A DNA stretch of 64,000 nt from Pseudomonadota bacterium. Lineage in GTDB: Bacteria > Pseudomonadota > Alphaproteobacteria > Caulobacterales > Aquidulcibacteraceae. The notes beneath the pieces were generated by a model that was not told where the DNA came from, searched no databases, and was given only the letters and a program-made list of their open reading frames with translations. This document shows, one piece after another, positions 44,335-53,305 of this stretch. The stretch is from positions 868,001 to 932,000 of the forward strand of contig JAIUOD010000001.1 in NCBI GenBank assembly GCA_020161405.1. The letters are read 5' to 3'. The translations under genes and the position numbers were made by a program. Within the stretch, counting starts at the first letter, position 1. Each line of letters begins with the position of its first letter.

Positions 44335-45053
44335 TAAAGCCCATCTTCGCGCAATGCATTAAGAATAACACCTTCTTCAAGCGGTTCAATATAAACCAGT
44401 CTAAACTTTTGGTTATTTTGCCCATTGCATGCCCATTTAACAATTTCAGTATCAAGGCCAGTATTTTGCCCGCGAACGTCAAAGCATTCATTGTCAAAAG
44501 TATTTATCTGATAAATATTTTCGCCAATTTTCGTAAATTTGAATTGTTGATCTTCAAGCCCAATATCAGATTTTTTTATGGCGTTTGGCGGCGACATACA
44601 TGGTAAAAAATCAATCGCTTTTGGGCCAATAAGAACATTCCGCGCGATACTTGCGCATTGTCTATATGTTTCAAAATTTAAACCAAGACCTGACGAGTAA
44701 CGTGACCTTATTGTATAGCTTTTGTCAGGTCTTGGAATTATTGCAATTTTGCTAAAAGTATAATCACCGCATGTAACTAGGCCAAGGCCTGACCCAAAAT
44801 TTCCAGTTATAGCATCAGTAAGGCCCTTGCTTATACTTCCAACACAATTTGTTGTGTTTAAAGGATGAATTTCATATTGCCCCGCCACTATTTCTAATTG
44901 CGCGGGGTTTGTGCTTAATTTATTCTTTAAAGTGGTTTTGTTTTTGATGTTTGATTTTAAATTTGTGGCATTATTAATCGCTGTTTGGGCAAAAGAATCA
45001 TTTGCAAATAGCGATATTGCAATAATAATTACAGATTTAATATAATTCTTCAT
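44331..45053 (-). CDS. secreted beta-trefoil (ricin-type) protein, gene 5 of 5
   Basis: This encodes 240 residues with a signal peptide (SVIIIAISLFANDSFA, cleavage before QT). Three successive Cys pairs mark three trefoil lobes: TNCVGS with VTCGDY, QCASIARNV with LPCMSP, and ECFDVRG with KWACNG. Each lobe ends in a Q-x-F/W-like strand (NQKFRLVYIE in the last). It has no PAN domain, unlike three of its sisters. It is the distal gene of a tightly packed minus-strand operon, 1 bp from the previous gene. Ricin-type trefoils bind carbohydrate, but the ligand here is unknown. Confidence 0.8.
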   Translation of the reverse strand: MKNYIKSVIIIAISLFANDSFAQTAINNATNLKSNIKNKTTLKNKLSTNPAQLEIVAGQYEIHPLNTTNCVGSISKGLTDAITGNFGSGLGLVTCGDYTFSKIAIIPRPDKSYTIRSRYSSGLGLNFETYRQCASIARNVLIGPKAIDFLPCMSPPNAIKKSDIGLEDQQFKFTKIGENIYQINTFDNECFDVRGQNTGLDTEIVKWACNGQNNQKFRLVYIEPLEEGVILNALREDGLY

Positions 45054-45054
45054 T

Positions 45055-46053
45055 CTAATGCCTTATTGAGCCGCCCATTGTGCCTTGGGCGCGAATTGGG
45101 CTTGAGAATTTATCCCTAAATGAACATATCGGATTAATTGCAGGATCAGATGCATTATAAACCCAATTCACGCATTTGCTTTGCGCAAGGCATAAGCGTG
45201 CACATTCTTGGCCATTATCTTTTTTTGTTTCAAATGAAGCATAAGGCGTGCCAGTGAATGAAATATTTGGTGTATAATTCATTCGCCAAAACCCATCAGC
45301 GGGCGATGATTTATATCCAATTGAACTTAATGCAGCCGCATCTTCGTTTTCTGGTAATGAACCATTATATGTAAGCTCAAATTTTTGATTAGCATTGCCA
45401 TTACATGCCCAACGAATTATTTCAGAACCAGCATCCATTGATTGGTTGCGAACATCCCAACATTCGCCATTATTTGTGTTGATTATGTATGTATTACCAA
45501 TAACTTTTTTGAATGTGAATCTTTGATCATCTAGCCCCTTAAAACCAATAGATGTTGCATTCTGGGGCGTGCCACAATTTGTTGTTGTTATCTCTGACGG
45601 TCCCAAAACAACATTTCTTGCAACGGTATAGCATATATCAAAAGGATTATTGCCGTGATTATAATAGACAACGCGCATAGTATATCCGCCATTAGGATGC
45701 GGAATTATTGCTGTTTGTGCCGTGGTATAATCGTTACAAGCATGAGTTCTTAAGGCTTGCGTTAAAGTGAAAACATTGGTGACGCGATTAATAATGCAAT
45801 GGCGTGAATGAATACTTTTAATAGTATATATTCCGGGGCGTGGACCAGATTCACCGAAAATATCTTTTAACTCTCGTTCTGAAAATGCGCTTTGTGTGGT
45901 TTGTGCAATAGGTGCAGTATTAATAATTATAGGCTTTTGCCCCTTGTTAAACTTTGTAGAGCCAGAATTTTGTGCCAAAACATTAGTTACAGTTAATGTA
46001 ATACTAAGTGTAATTGACACAGAGATTAAGAAAAGTTGCTTTAAATATTTCAT
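45055..46053 (-). CDS. secreted beta-trefoil plus PAN/Apple protein, gene 4 of 5
   Basis: This encodes 332 residues with a signal peptide ending near TNVLA. The trefoil lies at about residues 70-230, with lobe Cys pairs HCIINRV/THACND, ICYTVARNV/TNCGTP and ECWDVRNQ/RWACNG, and the strand NQKFELTYNG. A C-terminal PAN_4/Apple-like domain (about 258-332) reads SFETKKDNGQECARLCLAQSKCVNWVYN, then PICSFRDKF and GGSIRH. PAN domains mediate protein or glycan contacts. The gene abuts its upstream neighbour with no gap. Confidence 0.82.
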   Translation of the reverse strand: MKYLKQLFLISVSITLSITLTVTNVLAQNSGSTKFNKGQKPIIINTAPIAQTTQSAFSERELKDIFGESGPRPGIYTIKSIHSRHCIINRVTNVFTLTQALRTHACNDYTTAQTAIIPHPNGGYTMRVVYYNHGNNPFDICYTVARNVVLGPSEITTTNCGTPQNATSIGFKGLDDQRFTFKKVIGNTYIINTNNGECWDVRNQSMDAGSEIIRWACNGNANQKFELTYNGSLPENEDAAALSSIGYKSSPADGFWRMNYTPNISFTGTPYASFETKKDNGQECARLCLAQSKCVNWVYNASDPAINPICSFRDKFSSPIRAQGTMGGSIRH

Positions 46054-47058
46054 TTATTTCCCCAAATTTTGTTTGATTAGGCAAGGTTTCCAATCATCAA
46101 TTTTGCAAACTTCAATTGGCCTAAAAATCCTTGCGGAAATAAGCCCCTTTTGTTGAACAATATTTGGAAGTGCGTTGTGCAATTCGCATTTATTTGATCC
46201 ATTTTGCGGCTTTTGTGTCCAAGAAAAACTAAAGCACTTATTATTTTTTACGCATTCGGCGCGGCACTTTGCACCATTATCATTAGGCGTATCAATTGTT
46301 GTAGATTGCGCGGCGCTTATTTTAATACCATTTACTTGTCTTGCCCTTACAAGGCGATTATTGGCATCAAGCGCATAGCCATCATTAATAATTGTATCAC
46401 GTGTTGGGCCATTTTTAATTTCGCCGCGATAAATTACTGCCCAATGTTGGTTGTCGCTATAATCACAATATTTTGGAACGACTTCACTATTACCGCCATC
46501 TGGGTGCATTAAATCAAGGCACAAATCTGGTGTTGGGTGAATTTCCCATTGCTTATTGCTTAGATAAACAAAATCAAAACTCTGGCTTAAAGTGCCAGCG
46601 GTCTTATATTTGGCATCAGTTTTTTGATTGCTGCAATCAGACCAATAAAGCGGGTTATGTTCTGCGTCTTTTAAATCGTAATTGACACATTGCCCATATT
46701 TGCCCTGTTCAACATCCTTATCAGAGGATTTCGCATTTCTTATACTTATACCAAGGCCGTGATTGGCAATTATTGCCAAAAGCTCTTTATAATCGCCGCG
46801 CTTGACCATTGCTTCATTGCATTTCATGGTCAGAAGAATTTCTTTGCCTGTTTCTTTGACAATATTTTTCCCAAGGCACATTCCTGTTGCGACATTAACA
46901 ATTAAATATTCACCGGGCATTGGTGCTTGTTGGCCTATAATATCAACCCATTGCGCTTGTGTTGGGCGTGCACCGTCTTGCGCAAAGCTTGTATTGGGAA
47001 TTATACCGATTAATCCCATCGCAATGAAGGCAAATGTATTTTTGAATTTTTCTTTCAT
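46054..47058 (-). CDS. secreted beta-trefoil plus PAN/Apple protein, gene 3 of 5 (most divergent)
   Basis: This encodes 334 residues with signal peptide FAFIAMGLIGIIPNTSFA. The three-lobe Cys pattern is kept (MCLGKN/TMKCNE, QCVNYD/WSDCSN, LCLDLM/PKYCDY, with NQHWAVIYRG), but the intervening sequence differs most from the other four. The C-terminal PAN-like domain (about 250-310) reads DTPNDNGAKCRAECVKNNKC, SFSW and KCELHNALPN. It ends with two extra cysteines (CKIDDWKPC). It lies 3 bp from the preceding gene in the operon. Confidence 0.78.
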   Translation of the reverse strand: MKEKFKNTFAFIAMGLIGIIPNTSFAQDGARPTQAQWVDIIGQQAPMPGEYLIVNVATGMCLGKNIVKETGKEILLTMKCNEAMVKRGDYKELLAIIANHGLGISIRNAKSSDKDVEQGKYGQCVNYDLKDAEHNPLYWSDCSNQKTDAKYKTAGTLSQSFDFVYLSNKQWEIHPTPDLCLDLMHPDGGNSEVVPKYCDYSDNQHWAVIYRGEIKNGPTRDTIINDGYALDANNRLVRARQVNGIKISAAQSTTIDTPNDNGAKCRAECVKNNKCFSFSWTQKPQNGSNKCELHNALPNIVQQKGLISARIFRPIEVCKIDDWKPCLIKQNLGK

Positions 47059-47061
47059 GAA

Positions 47062-47805
47062 TTATCGCCTTTTGGAATTTACGCCATTTAATGCTTCGCC
47101 TGCCATTAATGGGCCAATATAGTTGAATTCAAATTTTTGATTGGCGGCACTTGTGCATATCCAACGTATGATTTCTGTTCCTGGTGTAATTGCTTGGTCG
47201 CGAACATCCCAACATTCGCCATTATTTGTGATAATTATAAAAACATTATCGCCAATTTTTTCCAGATTAAATCTTTGATCGGCTTTGCCAATTTGGTTGA
47301 AATTTGTTGCTTCATTGTCGGATTCGCAGGGTAATAAATCAATTGAAGCAGGACCAAAAACCACACCCCTTGCAACACTTGCGCATCTTGAATAACGCCC
47401 ATCATTATCGCGCGCGTCATTTGGTCTTGCACTTCGTATTGTATAGCCCCCAAAGGGGTGTGGAATTAATGCGACATAGCGATTAAAATAATAGCCAGGA
47501 TTATTCGGCTCGCTACAATTTGCCAATTGCATAACAAAATTATCATTGCCTGCAATTGAATCGCCGAACCCAGACTTTATCCAAGGCCCAACGCACATAC
47601 CAGTTTGCAGGCTTCGTATTCTATATATTCCTGCGCGTGGTTTTTCGGTTTTAAGCAATTTATCAGCGTTTGACGTGACTTTTAAATTTGAATTTGGTGC
47701 TTTCAAAATTGCTTGCGCGAAAGAGTTTGTGGCAAAAAATGCAAACACTAATCCTATGCATATTGCCATTTTGTTTAAGATTTGTTTTTGCAAAAATCGC
47801 CCCAT
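47062..47805 (-). CDS. secreted beta-trefoil protein, gene 2 of 5
   Basis: This encodes 247 residues with a signal peptide (AICIGLVFAFFATNSFA, cleavage before QA). Lobe Cys pairs are MCVGPW/LANCSE, RCASVARGV/LLPCES and ECWDVRDQ/RWICTS, and the last lobe ends NQKFEFNYIG. It has no PAN domain and stops soon after the trefoil. A TTG six codons upstream is possible, but the ATG at 47805 is 4 bp after the previous stop and has TTAGG before it. Sequence is closest to gene 4 (ECWDVR and EIIRW blocks shared). Confidence 0.8.
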   Translation of the reverse strand: MGRFLQKQILNKMAICIGLVFAFFATNSFAQAILKAPNSNLKVTSNADKLLKTEKPRAGIYRIRSLQTGMCVGPWIKSGFGDSIAGNDNFVMQLANCSEPNNPGYYFNRYVALIPHPFGGYTIRSARPNDARDNDGRYSRCASVARGVVFGPASIDLLPCESDNEATNFNQIGKADQRFNLEKIGDNVFIIITNNGECWDVRDQAITPGTEIIRWICTSAANQKFEFNYIGPLMAGEALNGVNSKRR

Positions 47806-47809
47806 TAAA

Positions 47810-48721
47810 TTAATACCTAACAAAGCCCGACATTGTCATCGCATCGGAAATTGGAGTGTTTAGTGCATTCTTCAAATAACACATTGGCGTGCCATTTCGT
47901 GCCGCAGGATTTACCCATGTATAGGCTTTGCATAAATTATCACGCGTACATTCAATCGCGCATTTTGCACCGCTATCATTATCGGTCGCAAACCAACGAT
48001 AATCAGCGGACGGATAATTCATATTTCGCATAGAACGAAAAAATGTATTTGGTGCATTTGCAAGGCTTCCAGTTTGCGTACGAAACCAGCCAAATTTTTG
48101 CAAAGCTATATTATCATTAACATTAAGTGCATCAGAAATTTCAATCATTTTGAAATTTTGTGATGCGATATTGGCGCAATCTTCTTGAACAATATGATTC
48201 CCTTGGCTTGGGTTACCGCCTTGTACACCAAAGCATTTGTTTTCTTTTGTAATTATTTTGACGGTCTTGTTTGAATTGCGAACAAAGGTAAATTTTTGAT
48301 CGTTTGCACCATTAAGTGCGGGTTCTTCGGGATTAGTATTTTCACAATTCAATGAATCAATCGCAGGTGGGCCAATTAAAACCCCGCGGGCCACACTTGC
48401 GCATTGGTTTGAATTTGTAATTCTGAATGAAATTTTATTGTTATTATATGAAACGGGAATTATCCCAAGAGATGCGCCGTATAAATTACCGCAAGGCTGT
48501 GCTGAGAAATAAGAATTCTGACCAATCCATGAACCAGATGTGCGCGTGATGCATAAATTTGTTCCTTGCGCTTGCAACCAATATGTCCCAGCGGGGACAC
48601 TATTCCAAACTGAAGGCCCTAAAAATGGCGCAGACTCACCATCACCAAATGAATTTGTTGTTGCCATAAAAATAAAGGCAAATGCGCCAAAATATGCCAA
48701 TTTTTTATCAATATTTCGCAA
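47810..48721 (-). CDS. secreted beta-trefoil plus PAN/Apple protein, gene 1 of 5
   Basis: This encodes 303 residues with a signal peptide (LAYFGAFAFIFMATTNSFG). Lobe pairs are LCITRTSG/AQPCGN, QCASVARGV/LNCENT and KCFGVQGG/EDCANI. The C-terminal PAN_4 domain (about 225-303) reads MNYPSADYRWFATDNDSGAKC, IECTRDNLCKAYTWVNP, MCYLKNAL and SGFVRY. It is the clearest PAN domain of the set. Start: TTG at 48721 follows GGGG by 6 bases; a TTG at 48733 would include that GGGG in the coding sequence. It is the first gene of the operon and divergent from the M14 peptidase gene. Confidence 0.82.
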   Translation of the reverse strand: MRNIDKKLAYFGAFAFIFMATTNSFGDGESAPFLGPSVWNSVPAGTYWLQAQGTNLCITRTSGSWIGQNSYFSAQPCGNLYGASLGIIPVSYNNNKISFRITNSNQCASVARGVLIGPPAIDSLNCENTNPEEPALNGANDQKFTFVRNSNKTVKIITKENKCFGVQGGNPSQGNHIVQEDCANIASQNFKMIEISDALNVNDNIALQKFGWFRTQTGSLANAPNTFFRSMRNMNYPSADYRWFATDNDSGAKCAIECTRDNLCKAYTWVNPAARNGTPMCYLKNALNTPISDAMTMSGFVRY

Positions 48722-48883
48722 TTTAAACCCCAAATGGAAAATGGGATTATTATTGATTTGGCATTTCTTATCATACCCTGATTGCGGTATGATTTTAGAA
48801 AAATTATCGGTTTGGACGCAATGTTATCAACGACTTGCCTTTAGGGTAATGCGGTTATAATCTTCAAAAAAAAGGGGATAGAT

Positions 48884-51568
48884 TTGTCTAAAAAGATTGG
48901 AAAAAAAATTGCTGCCAATTTGGCATTTGGTTTATGCTTATCACCTGTTTTGGCATTTGCCCAAAATGTGCCGCAAACAATTAATAAAGACACAAATTAC
49001 TGGCCCGCTGCCCAATATGATGAAAATGTGCCAACCTTAAAACAGGTTTTGGGCTATGAACATGGCGAAAAAATCACAAATCCAAGTGATATAATAAAAT
49101 ATCTTGAGGCATTACAAAAATTTGCCCCTGATAGGGTTGTAATAAAAGATTATGGAAAAACATGGGAAGGGCGCCGCCTTGTTTATGTTTTCGTTGGAAG
49201 TCGTGAAAATATAAGCCGCCTTGATGAAATTCGCGTCAATTCAGTTGCCCTTGCTGACCCGCGCAAGACATCAATCGCTCAAAAAAATGCAATAATTGCA
49301 AATCAGCCAGTAATTATTTGGTACACAAATTCAGTTCATGGCGATGAAATTTCTGGTGCTGATGCGTCTTTAAAACTTGCATATCATATTCTTGCGGTAA
49401 AAAATGACCCAAAATATGATGAGATAAGAAAAAACAGCCTTGTTGCCATTGTTCCAAGTCAGAACCCTGATGGGCGCGAAAGATTTTTGGCATCTAATTT
49501 ACAAGCAACAGGTGCGAACCCAAATACAGATGAATTTGCCGCCGAACGCGATCAGCCATGGCCGGGTGGGCGCATGAATCATTATAATTTTGATTTAAAT
49601 CGTGATTGGTTCGCCCTTACGCAACCAGAAACCCAAGGGCAAACCAAGGCATTTTTGGAATATTATCCACAAGTTGTGGTTGATGCGCATGAAATGGGCC
49701 GCGATGGTAATTTCTTTTTCCCACCCGAAGCCGAACCAATTAATCAAACCCACACCCAAGAACAAAAAGATTTGCGGGCAATATTTGGCGCTGGAAATGC
49801 CAAATGGTTTGATAGGTTTGGCATAAATTATTTTACCCGCGAAGTTTATGATGGTTTCTACCCTGGATATGGTGATTCATGGCCAACGTCACAGGGTGCA
49901 ATTGCCATGACTTATGAACAGGCATCGGCGCGCGGCTTGGCGGCAATTGGCAAAGATGGCAATGTTTTAACCTTTAAAGATACGGTGAAAAATCATTTCA
50001 TTGCTTCACTTGCAACAATTGAAACCGCCGCGCTAAACCGCGCAAGAATTTTAAATTCTTTCTATGAATTTAGAAAAAGCGCAATCAGCGAAGCTGAAAA
50101 AGCGCCTGTTAAATCCTATATAATCCCAACACAAACCAATATATCGGGTGCCGATAAATTGGCGGCTGTATTGGCACGCCAAGGCATAGAAATTGGTCAG
50201 GCTAATTCATCTTTTAGTGCTTGTGGTAATGATTTTGCGGCAGGAAGTTACATAATTGCAAGAGGGCAACCTGCGGGGCGTTTGGTCTATAATTTACTTG
50301 AACGCAATGTTCCGCTTGAAACCAATTTTGCCAAAAAACAGTATAAATTGCGCGAACGCGGTCAAGATGATGAGATTTATGATGTGACCGCATGGTCATT
50401 ACCGCTTTTGTATAATTTGGAAGTTAAAACCTGCAATATTGTTCCCAATGTTTCGCAAAGCGCGGCGTCAAAAGATTTTATAAAGCAAGGTTCAGTCGAT
50501 AAAAATAATCCGCAGGTTGGCTTTGTAATAGAGGCGGCAAATAATGCCTTTAACCGCTTTGTTGCGCAAGGTTTGAATAATGGCCTTAAAATGCGCGCAA
50601 TATCCGAAGATTTTGCAATTGATGGCAAGGATTATAAATCAGGTTCAATCGTCGTTTTAAAAAATGAAAATGATGAGAATTACGAAATTAAAGTGTCTAA
50701 TATCGCGCAAAAAACTGGCGCAAAAGCAATTGGCCTTGATGATTCATGGGTAACAAAAGGGCCAAGTTTTGGTTCGATAAAATCTGTACGGTTAAAACTT
50801 CCAAAAATTGCAATTGCATGGGATTTCCCAACCAGTCCATATTCCGCAGGCAATACGCGCTTTGCACTTGAACAAAAAATTGGCCTTAATGTTACCCCGC
50901 TTCGGGTTTCAAGGCTTAAATCACCGAATATTGATAGGTTTGATGTTATAATTCTACCTGACACCAATGGTGATTATTCGTCATATTTGGGTGAGGGCGG
51001 AATAAATAACTTAAAACAATTTGTTGTAAATGGTGGCGTTGTAATTGGTTTGGGCGGTGCAACACGCTTTATGGCGTCTGAGCGTTCTGGTCTAATCAAT
51101 ACCAAAATTGAAACCATTAAAAACCCGAAAAAAGATGATAAAGCCCAAGAGATAAATGATGAAAAATCATATCTTGACGCAATCAAGCCAGAAGATAATG
51201 CACCCGTTGAAATTCATGGTGTGATTTTAAAGGTTAAAAAGGGCGAAGATCATTGGCTTACCCAAGGTCTACCAAATGATTTATATGTAATGTATCAAGG
51301 TAATGCGATTTATTCACCATTAACCCGCGATCAAGGCGAAAACCCATTATATTTTGCACCAAAGGAAGAAATTGTCGGTGGTGGCCTTATTTGGGAAGAG
51401 AATAAAGCGCGCCTTGCCTATAAACCATTTGCAATGGTAGCAAAAAAAGGGCGCGGCTTTGCAATTGGTTTTAATGCCGATATCACATATCGTGCGCACA
51501 CCGATGGGCTTGATGAATTATTGCTAAATGCAATTTTACAATCATCTGCACGGGCTTCTAAAAACTAG
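48884..51568 (+). CDS. secreted M14-family zinc carboxypeptidase
   Basis: This encodes 894 residues. A signal peptide (KIAANLAFGLCLSPVLAFA, cleavage before QN) precedes the M14 catalytic domain. Zinc ligands are His152 and Glu155 in SVHGDEISG and His269 in VVDAHEMG; NPDGRERF and FDLNRDWFALTQPET are conserved M14 loops. A long C-terminal region (about 400-894) includes a glutamine-amidotransferase-like flavodoxin fold (FDVIILPDTNGDYS; GGVVIGLGGATRFM), known in large bacterial M14 proteins. The TTG start is preceded by GGGG six bases upstream. It is divergent from the trefoil operon, with about 160 bp shared. Confidence 0.9.
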   Translation: MSKKIGKKIAANLAFGLCLSPVLAFAQNVPQTINKDTNYWPAAQYDENVPTLKQVLGYEHGEKITNPSDIIKYLEALQKFAPDRVVIKDYGKTWEGRRLVYVFVGSRENISRLDEIRVNSVALADPRKTSIAQKNAIIANQPVIIWYTNSVHGDEISGADASLKLAYHILAVKNDPKYDEIRKNSLVAIVPSQNPDGRERFLASNLQATGANPNTDEFAAERDQPWPGGRMNHYNFDLNRDWFALTQPETQGQTKAFLEYYPQVVVDAHEMGRDGNFFFPPEAEPINQTHTQEQKDLRAIFGAGNAKWFDRFGINYFTREVYDGFYPGYGDSWPTSQGAIAMTYEQASARGLAAIGKDGNVLTFKDTVKNHFIASLATIETAALNRARILNSFYEFRKSAISEAEKAPVKSYIIPTQTNISGADKLAAVLARQGIEIGQANSSFSACGNDFAAGSYIIARGQPAGRLVYNLLERNVPLETNFAKKQYKLRERGQDDEIYDVTAWSLPLLYNLEVKTCNIVPNVSQSAASKDFIKQGSVDKNNPQVGFVIEAANNAFNRFVAQGLNNGLKMRAISEDFAIDGKDYKSGSIVVLKNENDENYEIKVSNIAQKTGAKAIGLDDSWVTKGPSFGSIKSVRLKLPKIAIAWDFPTSPYSAGNTRFALEQKIGLNVTPLRVSRLKSPNIDRFDVIILPDTNGDYSSYLGEGGINNLKQFVVNGGVVIGLGGATRFMASERSGLINTKIETIKNPKKDDKAQEINDEKSYLDAIKPEDNAPVEIHGVILKVKKGEDHWLTQGLPNDLYVMYQGNAIYSPLTRDQGENPLYFAPKEEIVGGGLIWEENKARLAYKPFAMVAKKGRGFAIGFNADITYRAHTDGLDELLLNAILQSSARASKN

Positions 51569-51668
51569 GGTAATATTTTTCATATTACCAATGGGATATA
51601 TACTTAATCCGATAGCATATAATTAATATTGCGATACAGTAATTAGATTATTGCTGGGGGTTTGAAAA

Positions 51669-52835
51669 ATGAATTTTGTTTCAAGAAGAGGTTTAATCAA
51701 TAATATCTTGAATTTGGGTGTCATCGGTTTGGGAATTCCATCTATAATTGGGTTAAGCGGTTGCGAAAGCGCCGATATTAATTCTTTATCAAATCTTGCA
51801 AGAGATAAAAACGGTGGCGCATTTGACGATTTTGGCGATTTTTATATGCCGGCAGAAGATGACCCGCATTTAAGAACATTTATGCAATTGCCCACAAGTC
51901 TTGATGTTTATGGCACAAAAGATTTGGCGCGGGTTCAAAAAGAAATTATTTCAATTGCCAATGCAATCAGCGATTTTGAACCTGTAGTGATTTTGGCAAG
52001 CAAGGAAAATAAGAATAAATTTGCCACTAAATTAAGCAAAAACGTTGAGTTTTGGGACATTGATTGTGATGATTTATGGTGTCGTGATTCAGGGCCAACT
52101 TTCATAAGAAATGACAAGGGGCAGCTTGCAATATCACACATTAAATTTAACGGCTGGGGGCAAAAACAGAAATTTGAAAAAGATGGCAAAATTGCTTCGC
52201 TTATTGCTGAACGATTAGGCCTGAAACTTATTGATAGCGGTTTGTATGGCGAACAGGGTGCCGTTGAATCTGATGGAAATGGAACATTATTGGCGCATAT
52301 TAGTTCGTGGCAAGAAGATGGTCGCAATACAGATAATCTTCAAAGTATAGGTGAAAAATTGACCAATGCATTAGGTGCGCAAAAAATAATATGGGCGGAT
52401 GGCTTAAAAGATGAAGATATAACAGATTATCATATCGATTCTTTGGCAAGATTTGTTGATAAAGGCCACGTATTATTTCAAAACCCTGATGATAGTGATA
52501 AAAATGATATTTGGTATAAATCAGCGATGAAAACTTTTGAAGTTTTACAAAGCGCAAAAGATGCCGATGGAAATAAGCTAAAAATCACCACAATCGAAAG
52601 CCCAATTGATATAAGATCACAAAAAGATGACTTTGTTTCCTCTTATGTGAATTATTATGTGTGTAATGACGCGGTAATTTGCGCCCAATTTGGCGATGAA
52701 AAAGCCGATAAAGCGGCGCAAGAAATATTACAATCACTATATCCAAGTCGAAAAATAATCGCACTTGAAATTGATGCCATTGGCGAATCTGGTGGTGGTA
52801 TTCATTGCGCAACGCAACAACAACCAATGGTGTAA
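51669..52835 (+). CDS. exported lipoprotein agmatine deiminase/peptidyl-arginine-deiminase-like protein
   Basis: This encodes 388 residues. The N-terminus VSRRGLINN has a twin-arginine motif, and GIPSIIGLSGC is a lipobox (Cys32), so a Tat-exported lipoprotein is predicted. The catalytic domain is of the AguA/porphyromonas PAD family: DCDDLWCRDSGPTF, FNGWGQKQ, GAVESDGNGTLL, a YHIDSLARF His-x-Asp motif, and the nucleophile in GGGIHCATQQQP (Cys380). Known family members act on agmatine or peptidyl-arginine; most AguA enzymes are cytoplasmic, so the export signal is notable. It follows the M14 peptidase gene by 100 bp. Confidence 0.88.
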   Translation: MNFVSRRGLINNILNLGVIGLGIPSIIGLSGCESADINSLSNLARDKNGGAFDDFGDFYMPAEDDPHLRTFMQLPTSLDVYGTKDLARVQKEIISIANAISDFEPVVILASKENKNKFATKLSKNVEFWDIDCDDLWCRDSGPTFIRNDKGQLAISHIKFNGWGQKQKFEKDGKIASLIAERLGLKLIDSGLYGEQGAVESDGNGTLLAHISSWQEDGRNTDNLQSIGEKLTNALGAQKIIWADGLKDEDITDYHIDSLARFVDKGHVLFQNPDDSDKNDIWYKSAMKTFEVLQSAKDADGNKLKITTIESPIDIRSQKDDFVSSYVNYYVCNDAVICAQFGDEKADKAAQEILQSLYPSRKIIALEIDAIGESGGGIHCATQQQPMV

Positions 52836-52836
52836 A

Positions 52837-53304
52837 ATGAAGAAGAAGTCTTTTTTTGAGTGGCTGCAAGAACATGGCCAAGCCATACAATCTTTAACTT
52901 CGGTTCTAACTGTTTTATTGGCGCTTGGGGCTTTGGTCGGCGTAAAAATCCAAGTTGATGCGGCAAAAAAACTTCAGATTGAACAATCAGCACGTGATAT
53001 TTATCGTGAATATTTGGCGCTTTCAATTAATCAACCACAATATGCAAAGCCAAATTATTGTGAAATTATCGATAGCCCACAAGAGGCCGCTTATGAAAAT
53101 TATGTTGAATATCTTATTTATACTGCCGAGCAAGGAATAAAAGCCGATAAAGATTGGATACCTGTTTTCGAAACTGAGCTTGCAAAACATTCCCAATATA
53201 TTTGCAGCATTAAAGATTGGGAAAATTTAAGCCCCGATATTAATTTTCTAATTGCTAATGTGAAAAATAAAACCTGCGCAGGCGTAAAACCTTGCGCGCA
53301 ATAA
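52837..53304 (+). CDS. small membrane-anchored protein of unknown function
   Basis: This encodes 155 residues. One membrane segment (SLTSVLTVLLALGALVGVKI) follows a short charged N-terminus. The rest is soluble, with ARDIYREYLALSINQPQYAKPNY, YENYVEYLIYTAEQGIKA and cysteines CEII, YICS, CAGVKPC. It starts 1 bp after the deiminase stop, so it is co-translated and may partner with it. A longer frame upstream overlaps the deiminase and is rejected. I recognise no family. Confidence 0.75.
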   Translation: MKKKSFFEWLQEHGQAIQSLTSVLTVLLALGALVGVKIQVDAAKKLQIEQSARDIYREYLALSINQPQYAKPNYCEIIDSPQEAAYENYVEYLIYTAEQGIKADKDWIPVFETELAKHSQYICSIKDWENLSPDINFLIANVKNKTCAGVKPCAQ

Positions 53305-53305
53305 A

